DNA of 21,164 nucleotides from UBA2093 sp049454855 (GTDB taxonomy: Bacteria; Actinomycetota; Acidimicrobiia; Acidimicrobiales; Ilumatobacteraceae), in assembly GCA_049454855.1 (NCBI GenBank), contig JBMUAQ010000030.1, forward strand, positions 1 to 21,164, read 5' to 3'. The notes under the pieces were generated by a model. That model saw only the letters and a list, made by a program, of their open reading frames with translations, searched no databases and was not told where the DNA came from. Of the stretch, positions 14,687 to 21,164 are shown in pieces. Positions within the stretch are counted from its first letter, which is position 1. The number at the start of each line of letters is the position of its first letter. The translations under genes and the position numbers were made by a program.

Positions 14687-16197
14687 TCCCGCTCGAGCGT
14701 CCTTCTCGGGAACAGGGGGTCGCCCTTCTCCACCGGCTGCCCGGTCGGGTAGCCACCCCAGCCGGTGTCGCGGGGGATTCGCGCGTCTGCCACCGCTCCG
14801 GGCATGCCGATGCGGCGCCAGATCTCCTGGGCGGTGTCGGGCACGGCGGCGGCCACGAGGATGCAGATGATGCGCAGCGCCTCGAGCGCGTCACCCATCA
14901 CGGCGTCCACTGCCGCGCCGGGTTCGGCCTTCCACGGTTCGTTCGTCTCGAGGTGCGCATTGGTCGCACGGATGAGGCCCCATGTGGCCTCGAGTGCGCG
15001 GCTCGGCTGCACGGCCGCCCACTGCGCGATGGTCTCGTCCACCGCCTCGCGTGCCGCGGCGGCGAGAGGACTGTCGACTGCGGGAGCCGTGCCGACGCCA
15101 CCGCACTTCTTGCCCACCACCGTGGCCACTCGCGCCGCGAGGTTGCCGAGGTTGTTCGCGAGGTCGGAGTTGTAGCGGCCGATGAGGCCCTCGTAGGTGA
15201 AGTCGCCGTCGTTGCCGTACGCGGTGTCGGCCAGCACGTAGTAGCGGAACCCGTCCACGCCTATCTCGTCGATGAGATCGAGCGGGTTCACCACGTTGCC
15301 GGTGGTCTTCGACATCTTCTCGCCGCCCACCAGCAACCAGCCGCCCACGGCCCACCCCTGCGGCGGCTCGATGCCCGCCGACATCAGCATCGCCGGCCAG
15401 TACACGTTGTGGAACCGCACGATGTCCTTGCCGATGACATGGTGGTTCACCGGCCACCACTCGGCGAACCGCGCGTCGTCGGTGCCGTATCCGATCGCGG
15501 TGATGTAGTTGGCGAGTGCGTCGAACCACACGTAGGCCACGTGCGAGGGGTCGAACGGCAGGGGTATGCCCCACGTGAGCGAGCGCCGGCTCACCGAGAA
15601 GTCCTGCAGGCCCTGCCTGATGAAGCCGGTGACTTCGTTCAGCCGGTGCCCCGGCACGACGGCATCGGGGTGGGCGGCGTACCAGTCGAGGAGACGTTGC
15701 TCGAACCGCGACAGGCGGAAGAACCAGTTCTCCTCCTCCACCTGCTCCACGGGGCGCTTGTGGATGGGGCAGTTGCCGCCATCGAGGTCGTCCTCCACGT
15801 AGTAGGCCTCGCACGCCACGCAGTACAGGCCGCGGTAGGTGTCGAGCTCGATGTCGCCGGCGTCGTAGCAGGCCTGCAGCAGTTTCTGCACCCCGGCGCG
15901 GTGGCGCGCCTCGGTGGTGCGGATGAAGTCGTCGTTCGAGATGTTGAGCCGCTGCCAGGCCTGCGCGAACAGGGGTGCGATCTCGTCGACGAACTCCTGG
16001 GGGGTGCGGCCGGCGGCGTCGGCGGCCTGCTGGATCTTCAGGCCGTGCTCGTCGGTGCCGGTGAGGAAGTGCACGTCGTCGCCGAGCAGGCGGTGCCAGC
16101 GCGCGAGGGCGTCGCTGACGATGGTGGTGTAGGCATGGCCGAGGTGGGGGCGCGCGTTCACGTAGTAGATCGGCGTCGTCAGGTAGTACTTGGCCAC
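14683..16197 (-). CDS. metG: Methionyl-tRNA synthetase
   Basis: Charges tRNA-Met and initiator tRNA with methionine. The 504 residues form a compact class I synthetase without the C-terminal tRNA-binding extension. Visible are the HIGH motif as HLGH (18-21), TGTDEHGLKIQQAA, a single zinc knuckle with Cys126, Cys129, Cys143 and His146, HVIGKDIVRFHNVYWPAML, the signature loop KMSKT (294-298, Thr in place of the final Ser) and an anticodon-binding helical domain with NDGDFTYEGLIGRYNSDLANN. GTG 16197 is the start; TAGCCT lies exactly six bases before it and no ribosome binding site is seen. First gene of metG-tatD-DPBB-rsmA-ispE, divergent from the thioesterase-like gene. Confidence 0.97.
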   Translation of the reverse strand: MAKYYLTTPIYYVNARPHLGHAYTTIVSDALARWHRLLGDDVHFLTGTDEHGLKIQQAADAAGRTPQEFVDEIAPLFAQAWQRLNISNDDFIRTTEARHRAGVQKLLQACYDAGDIELDTYRGLYCVACEAYYVEDDLDGGNCPIHKRPVEQVEEENWFFRLSRFEQRLLDWYAAHPDAVVPGHRLNEVTGFIRQGLQDFSVSRRSLTWGIPLPFDPSHVAYVWFDALANYITAIGYGTDDARFAEWWPVNHHVIGKDIVRFHNVYWPAMLMSAGIEPPQGWAVGGWLLVGGEKMSKTTGNVVNPLDLIDEIGVDGFRYYVLADTAYGNDGDFTYEGLIGRYNSDLANNLGNLAARVATVVGKKCGGVGTAPAVDSPLAAAAREAVDETIAQWAAVQPSRALEATWGLIRATNAHLETNEPWKAEPGAAVDAVMGDALEALRIICILVAAAVPDTAQEIWRRIGMPGAVADARIPRDTGWGGYPTGQPVEKGDPLFPRRTLERE

Positions 16198-16203
16198 GGG
16201 AAC

Positions 16204-16209
16204 AGGCTA
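16204..16209 (-). promoter_or_regulatory. Candidate leaderless -10 box of metG
   Basis: Minus-strand TAGCCT (TANNNT), six bases GTTCCC, then GTG 16197. The 29-base gap to the divergent gene leaves no room for a conventional leader. Confidence 0.55.
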
Positions 16210-16214
16210 CGGCG

Positions 16215-16220
16215 TACGCT
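16215..16220 (+). promoter_or_regulatory. Candidate leaderless -10 box of the thioesterase-like gene
   Basis: TACGCT (TANNNT), six bases CGTTCG, then GTG 16227. It is only five bases from the opposing metG box, so each promoter's -35 region must lie near or in the other gene's start. Confidence 0.55.
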
Positions 16221-16226
16221 CGTTCG

Positions 16227-17033
16227 GTGCCCTTCGAGTTTGACGACGCCACTGTTCTCGCCCCGATGGGCAACGGCCTCTACGGAACGCCGATCCAGGA
16301 CCGCTGGGACATCAACGGCAACGCGAACGGCGGCTACCTGCTCGCCCTCGCGGCGAACGCGATGCGCGCGGAGAGCGGCCGTGCACACCCGATCTCCGTC
16401 ACCATGCACTACCTGTCGCCCGGGCCGGCGGGTGACGCCGTCACGCAGACAAAGGTGATGAAGGCCGGCAAGCGGCTCGTCACCGTGGCGGGCACGATCT
16501 CGCGCGAGGGGCGCGACATCGCGACTGCGCTCGGCGTGTTCGGTGACGTGGACTCCTCGCTGCCGCCGCACTCCGTCACCGTGGAGCGAGTCGACATCCC
16601 CCCGTACGACGACTGCGCTCCGCGCGAGTTCGGTGGCGCGCCACAGAACCTCGGGCTCGGTTCCCGGCTCGCGATGCGCATCCACCCCGATGACACCGGC
16701 TTCGCGCGCGGTGAGCCGACGGGCGAGGCACTGTGCCGCGGGTACTTTGCCTTCAAGGACGGCCGGCCCGTCGACACGCTCGCTCTCCTGCTTGCGGCCG
16801 ACGCGTTCCCCCCGGTGATGTTCAACCGCTTCGGCATGCTCGGCTGGGTTCCCACGGTGGAGTTCACCGTGCACGTGCGCGGGGTTCCCGCCCCGGGTCC
16901 GATTGCGTGCGCGTTCCGCAGCCGCGTGATGCAGGGCGGCATGTGGGAGGAGGACGGCGAGATGTGGGACTCCGAGGGCCAGGTGGTGGCAATCAGCCGT
17001 CAGCTCGCACTCGCACCGCTGCCGCCCAAGTGA
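16227..17033 (+). CDS. Thioesterase-like double-hotdog protein (TesB/4HBT_3 type)
   Basis: Probably an acyl-CoA thioesterase, releasing free acids and CoA in the cytoplasm. The 268 residues fit two fused hotdog domains. The first carries DRWDINGNANGGYLLALAAN, where the GGY at the start of the central helix is the hallmark, then HPISVTMHYLSPGPAGD and RLVTVAGTISREGRDIATAL. The second half has FNRFGMLGWVPTVEFTVHVRG and ends with GQVVAISRQLALAP, matching the usual C-terminal strand. The acyl substrate cannot be told. GTG 16227 is supported by the -10 box six bases upstream. It converges on rsmI with only a four-base gap (17034-17037). The crotonase further right may point to a shared fatty or aromatic acid metabolism, but this is a guess. 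Confidence 0.82.
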   Translation: MPFEFDDATVLAPMGNGLYGTPIQDRWDINGNANGGYLLALAANAMRAESGRAHPISVTMHYLSPGPAGDAVTQTKVMKAGKRLVTVAGTISREGRDIATALGVFGDVDSSLPPHSVTVERVDIPPYDDCAPREFGGAPQNLGLGSRLAMRIHPDDTGFARGEPTGEALCRGYFAFKDGRPVDTLALLLAADAFPPVMFNRFGMLGWVPTVEFTVHVRGVPAPGPIACAFRSRVMQGGMWEEDGEMWDSEGQVVAISRQLALAPLPPK

Positions 17034-17037
17034 GCGG

Positions 17038-17877
17038 TCACACCACGAGCGACATCGCGTAGACCCTGCTGCGCGGCACGCCCAGCGCCGCGGTCACCTC
17101 GTTCACTGCATCACGCTTCGACAGCCCGGCCGCGAGGCGAGCCCGCAGCTCGGCCGCGATGTCGGCATCCGACGCATCCGCCGTCTGCCGGGGTGCCGGT
17201 TCGATGACGATCACGTATTCGCCGCGAGGCTCCCCGGATGCCACATGAGCCACGGCTTCATCGAGCGTGCCGCGCCACACGTTCTCGTGCATCTTCGTGA
17301 GTTCGCGGGCGATCGCCACGCGTCGCCGGCCGCCGCAGGCTGCCCGCAGGTCGTCCACCGTGCGCGCGAGCCGGTGAGGCGCCTCATAGAGAACGGTGGT
17401 GCGTCGCTCGCGCGCCACCTCGGTGAGCGCCACGCGGCGCTCGGCACCCGAGCGGGGGAGGAACCCGTCGAAGGCGATGCGCGCGGTGGGCATTCCGCTC
17501 AGGGTGGCCGCCATCACGAATGCAGCCGGTCCGGGTACCGCGTGCACCGCATGGCCCGCCGCCACCGCTGCACGCACGAGTCGTTCACCGGGGTCGCTCA
17601 CGCCCGGGGTGCCCGCGTCGGTCACCACCGCCACCACGTCACCGCCCGCGAGTGTCTCGAGCATCGTGGACGCCGCGTCGTGCTCGGTGTGGTCGTTCGC
17701 CACCACGAGCCGTGCACCCGAGATGCCGAAATGCGAGAACAACCGGCCGCTGTGGCGGGTGTCCTCGCAGAGGATCATCGTGGCGGCTCGCAGCACCTCC
17801 ACGCCGCGCGGCGGCATGTCGTCGAGATTGCCGATCGGTGTGGCCACCAGCCACAGGCCCGGGTGAACCGCGCTCAT
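17038..17877 (-). CDS. rsmI: 16S rRNA (cytidine1402-2'-O)-methyltransferase
   Basis: Methylates the 2'-OH of C1402 in the decoding centre of 16S rRNA, with SAM. The 279 residues show the SAM-dependent tetrapyrrole methylase-like fold with RsmI motifs: LWLVATPIGNLDDMPPRGVE at the N-terminus, ILCEDTRHSGRLFSHFGI, VTDAGTPGVSDPGERLVRAA, VPGPAAFVMAATLSGMP and FDGFLPRSGAERR. A C-terminal helical segment (LAAGLSKRDAVNEVTAALGV) is also standard. ATG 17877 overlaps the TGA of the DUF192 gene by four bases (ATGA), so the two are probably co-translated. Identification is certain. Confidence 0.96.
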   Translation of the reverse strand: MSAVHPGLWLVATPIGNLDDMPPRGVEVLRAATMILCEDTRHSGRLFSHFGISGARLVVANDHTEHDAASTMLETLAGGDVVAVVTDAGTPGVSDPGERLVRAAVAAGHAVHAVPGPAAFVMAATLSGMPTARIAFDGFLPRSGAERRVALTEVARERRTTVLYEAPHRLARTVDDLRAACGGRRRVAIARELTKMHENVWRGTLDEAVAHVASGEPRGEYVIVIEPAPRQTADASDADIAAELRARLAAGLSKRDAVNEVTAALGVPRSRVYAMSLVV

Positions 17878-18287
17878 GCGACTGCCGTCTCCCTCACCTC
17901 GACGGTGTCACCGGTGCGCAGGCCCCACCGTTCGAACGAACCGGCGGCGGCCTCCACCACGAACGCGGCGCGGCGGTGCATCGGCCCCACGCGCATCGGT
18001 GAGAGGCGGCCCACGGCGAGCACGGTTCCGTCGGCAGCCACCCAGGCGACATCGAGCGGTGCCCGCACGCCCACGGTGTGTACCCAGTTGCACGGCCGCA
18101 GCACGAGGGGCACGTGCACGTCGCTCACCCCGATGAGGCCGCGGCGACGGTCGCGCCGTGACGTGGCCAGGTTGGCCGACGACAGCACCGTGCCGTTGCT
18201 CACCAGCCACACCGGCGAGAGACCACCATCATGCGCGGAACCCACAGGCACACAGTCCACCACGGCGGGGCTACGGTCGGCGTGCAT
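17874..18287 (-). CDS. DUF192 family protein
   Basis: A small protein of the DUF192 family, whose biochemical role is unknown. The pattern is clear: SRRDRRRGLIGV, LVLRPCNWVHTVGVRAPLDVAWV, a GRLSPMRVGP strand, and VVEAAAGSFERWGLRTGDTV at the C-terminus. With ATG 18287 it has 137 residues, but the first 25-30 look unlike the family, and in-frame GTGs at 18263 and 18245 would give about 129 and 123 residues. The ATG 18287 start would share the bases CATG with the start of the divergent crotonase gene, so an internal GTG is quite possible. Many family members are secreted or periplasmic; no signal peptide is seen here. It is coupled to rsmI by ATGA. Confidence 0.83.
   Translation of the reverse strand: MHADRSPAVVDCVPVGSAHDGGLSPVWLVSNGTVLSSANLATSRRDRRRGLIGVSDVHVPLVLRPCNWVHTVGVRAPLDVAWVAADGTVLAVGRLSPMRVGPMHRRAAFVVEAAAGSFERWGLRTGDTVEVRETAVA
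18272..18277 (+). promoter_or_regulatory. Candidate near-leaderless -10 box of the crotonase gene
   Basis: TACGGT (TANNNT) followed by eight bases and ATG 18286. No ribosome binding site is seen before the ATG. Confidence 0.38.
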
Positions 18288-19116
18288 GAGCGACCACATC
18301 CGTTACGAGACACCCGCCGACCGCATCGCGCGCATCGTGCTGAACAGGCCCGACAAGCGCAACGCCCAGAACGGCGAGCTGCTGTACGCGCTGGACGATG
18401 CCTTCTCGCGGGCCGCCGCCGATGATTCCGTGGCCGTGGTGATCCTGGCAGCCGAGGGCCCCGACTTCTCCTCGGGGCACGACCTGTCCTCGCCGATCGC
18501 CGTCGACGCCGAGGGGCCCCGCGGTTGTTGCGGCGGTTTCGGCCTGCCCGGCATCGAGGGGTGGTGGGCCACCGAGCGCGAGATCTTCGTGGGCCTCTGC
18601 GAGCGCTGGCGCAACATCCCCAAGCCCACCATCGCCCAGGTGCAGGGGCGCGTCATCGCCGGCGGGTTGATGCTCGTGTGGCCGTGCGACCTCGTGGTGG
18701 CGAGCGATGATGCCACCTTCAGTGACCCCGTGGTGGCATTCGGTGTGAACGGGGTGGAGTACTTCCGCCACCCGTTCGAGGTGGGTTCCCGCCGGGCGAA
18801 GGAGTGGCTGTTCACGGGGGATGACATCACCGCCGCCGAGGCGCACGCGATCGGCATGGTGAACCGTGTTGTGCCGTCGGCCGAACTGGCGGCCGCCACG
18901 CTCGAGCTGGCACAGCGCATCGCGCAGCGCCCCTCCATGGGGCTCAGGCTCGCCAAGCAGGCCGTGAACCAGGCCGAGGACCGCATGGGCATCACCGATT
19001 CCATGTGGACGGCGCACTCGCTGCACGTGCTCGGGCATGCCCACAACCTGCACACGCACGGCATCCTCGTGGATCCCTCCGGTGCGGCAGTGATCCGCAA
19101 CTCGAAGAAGAAGTAG
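18286..19116 (+). CDS. Crotonase (enoyl-CoA hydratase/isomerase) family protein without the two hydratase glutamates
   Basis: Acts on acyl-CoA thioesters; the reaction is uncertain. The 276 residues carry the crotonase pattern: IARIVLNRPDKRNAQNGELL, the first oxyanion-hole loop FSSGHDLSSP (61-70), a Gly-rich insertion with two cysteines (RGCCGGFGLPGIEGWW), the second oxyanion loop VQGRVIAGGLMLVWPCDLV and a C-terminal helical part with AEAHAIGMVNRVVP. Compared with rat mitochondrial hydratase, catalytic Glu144 (GGGCE) aligns with Met129 and Glu164 (QPE) with Val149. A classical hydratase mechanism is therefore unlikely. Nearby Asp66, Glu158, His162 and Glu165 (in VEYFRHPFEVG) are candidates for a different chemistry such as isomerisation or hydrolysis. 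The C-terminal NSKKK is basic. It converges on ychF. Confidence 0.88.
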   Translation: MSDHIRYETPADRIARIVLNRPDKRNAQNGELLYALDDAFSRAAADDSVAVVILAAEGPDFSSGHDLSSPIAVDAEGPRGCCGGFGLPGIEGWWATEREIFVGLCERWRNIPKPTIAQVQGRVIAGGLMLVWPCDLVVASDDATFSDPVVAFGVNGVEYFRHPFEVGSRRAKEWLFTGDDITAAEAHAIGMVNRVVPSAELAAATLELAQRIAQRPSMGLRLAKQAVNQAEDRMGITDSMWTAHSLHVLGHAHNLHTHGILVDPSGAAVIRNSKKK

Positions 19117-19149
19117 TCACCCGGGGCACAGGGCACGGCGGGGGCACGG

Positions 19150-20241
19150 TCAGACGTTGAAGCGGAACTCCGTGACGTCGCCGTCCTTGAACTCGTAGTC
19201 CTTGCCCTCGAGGCGCACCTTGCCGAGCTCCTTCGCCTTGGTCCAGCTGCCGATCGCCAGCAGCTCGTCGCACTCGATGACCTCGGCACGGATGAACCCG
19301 CGCTGGAAGTCGGTGTGGATGCGCCCGGCGCACTCGGGTGCCTTCGAGCCGGCGCGGAACGTCCACGCGCGGGTCTCCTTCTCACCGGTGGTGAAGTACG
19401 TGCGCAGACCGAGCAGGTGGTACGCGCTGCGCACCATGGTGGCGAGCGCGCCATCACCGAGCCCGAGCGCCTCCAGCATCTCCTTGCGGTCAGCCTCGTC
19501 CAGCTGCGCCGCCTCGGCCTCGATCTGCACGCTCATGCCGATCACCTCGATGTCGGCGGTGATGCCGGGCGGGCACATCTCGGCCCGCACGCGCGCGACC
19601 TCGGCGGGGATGCGGTCGAGCTCGTTCTCGCCCACGTTCACCACCGCGAGCACGGGGCGGTTCGTGAGCAGGAAGTGGGGTGCGAGTGCCTCGCGGTCGT
19701 CCTTCGACAGGTTGCTGCGGTAGATCGGGATTCCCTCGGCGAGCACGTCGTAGGCGCGCTGCATGGCCTCGGCCTCCTCGCCCGCGTTCTTGTCCACCCG
19801 CGCGGCCTTGGAGGCCGTCTTCAGTCGCTTCTCCACGGTCTCGAGGTCGGCGAGCGCCAGCTCCACCTCCACCACGCGCAGGTGTTCCAGCGGGTCGTCG
19901 GGGCCGGGCACGTCGTCGTCCCTGAACGCGCGCAGCACGAACACGATCGCGTCCACCTCGCGGATGTTCGAGAGGAACTTGTTGCCGAGACCCTCGCCCT
20001 TGCTGGCGCCCTCCACGAGGCCACCGATGTCCACCACCTGCACGCTTGCGTGCACGGTCTTCTTCGTCTTCGACATCACCGAGAGGGCCTCGAGGCGGGG
20101 GTCGGGCACCTGGGCCACCCCGATGTTGGGGTCCTTCGTGGCGAAGGCGTACGGGGCCGCCAGCGCGCCGCCACCGGTGAGAGCGTTGTAGAGGGACGAC
20201 TTGCCTGCGTTCGGGAGGCCGACCAGGCCGAAGCGTTCCAT
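19150..20241 (-). CDS. ychF: Redox-regulated ATPase YchF (OLA1 family)
   Basis: Obg-like P-loop protein that binds ATP rather than GTP and associates with ribosomes; linked to stress response. The 363 residues are normal length. G1 loop GLPNAGKS (8-15), VVDIGGLVEGASKGEGLGNK (G3 and switch), a coiled-coil insertion (LADLETVEKRLKTASKAAR), and NVGE at 202-205, where GTPases have NKxD; NxxE explains the ATP preference. The C-terminal TGS domain is seen as RAWTFRAGSKAPECAGRIH through EFKDGDVTEFRFNV. ATG 20241 gives the invariant short N-terminus MERFGLVGLPNAGKSS. A TAGCGT box (20258-20253) lies 11 bases before it. It is divergent from sufB across 137 bases. Confidence 0.97.
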   Translation of the reverse strand: MERFGLVGLPNAGKSSLYNALTGGGALAAPYAFATKDPNIGVAQVPDPRLEALSVMSKTKKTVHASVQVVDIGGLVEGASKGEGLGNKFLSNIREVDAIVFVLRAFRDDDVPGPDDPLEHLRVVEVELALADLETVEKRLKTASKAARVDKNAGEEAEAMQRAYDVLAEGIPIYRSNLSKDDREALAPHFLLTNRPVLAVVNVGENELDRIPAEVARVRAEMCPPGITADIEVIGMSVQIEAEAAQLDEADRKEMLEALGLGDGALATMVRSAYHLLGLRTYFTTGEKETRAWTFRAGSKAPECAGRIHTDFQRGFIRAEVIECDELLAIGSWTKAKELGKVRLEGKDYEFKDGDVTEFRFNV

Positions 20242-20322
20242 ACGGACGGTGGACGCTATCGGTGGGCTCGGCCGGGGGCCGGTTCTGCGGGCTGCCCGGA
20301 GCCTGTCGGAACGGGCCCGCGC

Positions 20323-20348
20323 ATTTGTACTATGTGGGTAGTGCAAAT
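20323..20348. promoter_or_regulatory. Imperfect dyad at the sufB promoter, candidate operator
   Basis: ATTTGTACTA (20323-20332) and TAGTGCAAAT (20339-20348) are inverted repeats matching at nine of ten positions, around TGTGGG. The left arm holds TACTAT (20328-20333), the best -10 candidate for the suf operon, so a bound protein would block transcription. An Fe-S or iron-responsive repressor of the SufR or Rrf2 type is a reasonable guess; the spacing does not match the E. coli IscR type 1 site. Confidence 0.55.
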
Positions 20349-20367
20349 CCCCCGACGAGCACCCCGC

Positions 20368-20373
20368 GAGGAG
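20368..20373 (+). promoter_or_regulatory. Strong ribosome binding site of sufB
   Basis: GAGGAG five bases before GTG 20379. It is the clearest Shine-Dalgarno sequence in the window and fixes the sufB start; most other genes here lack one. Confidence 0.75.
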
Positions 20374-20378
20374 ACACC

Positions 20379-21164
20379 GTGAGCACGTTCGATCTTGACC
20401 TCTCGAAGTACAGCCTGGGCTGGAGCGACGAGGTGGAGTACGCCTTCGACCCGGTGAAGGGCCTGAACCAGGGCGTTGTGGACCAGATCAGCTGGTGGAA
20501 GGGCGAGCCCAAGTGGATGACCGCGTTCCGCCTGCGCAGCCTCGGCATCTTCGACCGCAAGCCGATGGCCAAGTGGTTCGCCGACAACATGCCCGACATC
20601 GACTTCCAGGACATCTACTACTACCTCCGCCCGGCCACCGAACAGGTCGACGAGTGGGAGGCGCTCCCCGAGGAGATGAAGCGGACCTACGAGAAGCTCG
20701 GCATCCCCGAGGCCGAACGCAAGTACCTCGCCGGCGTCACCGCGCAGTACGAGTCCGAGGTCGTCTACCACCGCAACCGGGTCGAGCTCGAGGAGCAGGG
20801 GGTCATCTTCTGCGACATGGACACGGCGGTGCGCGAGCACCCCGAGCTCGTCCAGCAGTACTTCGGCAAGGTCATCCCGCCGAACGACAACAAGTTCGCC
20901 GCCCTCAACTCGGCGGTGTGGAGCGGCGGCAGCTTCATCTACGTCCCGCCCGGTGTTGAGGTCGACATGCCGCTGCAGGCGTACTTCCGGATCAACGCCG
21001 AGAACATGGGACAGTTCGAGCGGACGCTGATCATCGCGGACGAAGGTTCGAAGGTGCACTACATCGAGGGCTGCTCGGCGCCGGTGTACTCCACCGACTC
21101 GCTGCACTCCGCCGTGGTCGAGATCGTCGTGCGCCCCTCGGCGCGGGTCACGTACACGACGATC
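20379..21164 (+). CDS. sufB: Fe-S cluster assembly scaffold protein SufB (partial, C-terminus outside window)
   Basis: Part of the SufBC2D scaffold on which Fe-S clusters are built and from which they are passed to target proteins. The visible 262 residues are roughly the first 55 percent of a protein of about 470. SufB traits include VVDQISWWKGEPKWMTAFRL, IYYYLRPATEQVDEWEALPE, GVIFCDMDTAVREHPELVQQ, FAALNSAVWSGGSFIYVPPG and IEGCSAP with conserved Cys232 in the beta-helix core. GTG 20379 is set by GAGGAG five bases upstream. Being first after a 137-base divergent gap, it probably leads the suf operon (sufBDCSU order is typical of actinobacteria), though an upstream sufR is not present here. 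Confidence 0.97.
   Translation, partial: MSTFDLDLSKYSLGWSDEVEYAFDPVKGLNQGVVDQISWWKGEPKWMTAFRLRSLGIFDRKPMAKWFADNMPDIDFQDIYYYLRPATEQVDEWEALPEEMKRTYEKLGIPEAERKYLAGVTAQYESEVVYHRNRVELEEQGVIFCDMDTAVREHPELVQQYFGKVIPPNDNKFAALNSAVWSGGSFIYVPPGVEVDMPLQAYFRINAENMGQFERTLIIADEGSKVHYIEGCSAPVYSTDSLHSAVVEIVVRPSARVTYTTI

Noticed and set aside
14677..16458. 593-codon open frame on the plus strand opposite metG, running into the thioesterase-like gene
   Set aside because: It is antisense to intact metG motifs and then out of frame with the true thioesterase reading; no domain is visible.
17245..19116. Longer reading of the crotonase frame, extending upstream across rsmI and the DUF192 gene
   Set aside because: The upstream part is antisense to clear genes and lacks family similarity; crotonase homology begins at ATG 18286.

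Overview
The window is 21.2 kb of high-GC bacterial chromosome, densely packed with housekeeping genes. Several signs point to the Actinomycetota, most likely the class Acidimicrobiia: the gene order prs-rplY-pth-mfd-mazG-eno-ftsB/divIC, the order metG-tatD-(rpfB-like slot)-rsmA-ispE, a tiny bS22-type ribosomal protein gene, frequent GTG starts, and TANNNT boxes lying 6-9 bases before several start codons, which is typical of leaderless transcription. The class assignment is an inference; no 16S gene is present. There is no gene-free stretch longer than about 140 bases, no CRISPR array, no insertion sequence and no prophage gene.

Layout. Positions 1-16197 are almost entirely on the minus strand. 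Read in the direction of transcription, the first block is metG, tatD, a secreted RlpA-like double-psi beta-barrel protein, rsmA and ispE (translation start, tRNA maturation or DNA repair, cell wall, rRNA methylation, isoprenoids). It ends at a hairpin facing the convergent bS22 gene. A tRNA-Gln(TTG) gene is divergent from bS22. The second block is prs, rplY, pth, mfd, a SurA-like foldase, a YabN-type mazG and eno, followed by a DivIC/FtsB-family septum protein with its own regulatory region. At the left edge is the N-terminal half of a form II CoxL-type molybdenum hydroxylase.

To the right of metG, a double-hotdog thioesterase-like gene is transcribed divergently (+). After it come rsmI and a DUF192 gene (-), a crotonase-family gene (+), ychF (-), and the start of the suf iron-sulfur cluster operon (sufB, +, cut by the window end).

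The most interesting observations are regulatory. A perfect 14-base LexA/SOS-box match (CGAAC-N4-GTTCG) lies in an 18-base palindrome just upstream of the DivIC/FtsB gene, with a perfect DnaA-box sequence alongside. The divergent metG/thioesterase pair appears to have back-to-back -10 boxes, each exactly six bases from a GTG start. A near-perfect dyad covers the presumed sufB promoter. Among the proteins, the RlpA-like one occupies the slot usually held by rpfB and lacks both residues needed for RlpA catalysis. The crotonase lacks both glutamates used by classical enoyl-CoA hydratases. No clearly new multi-gene system is visible.
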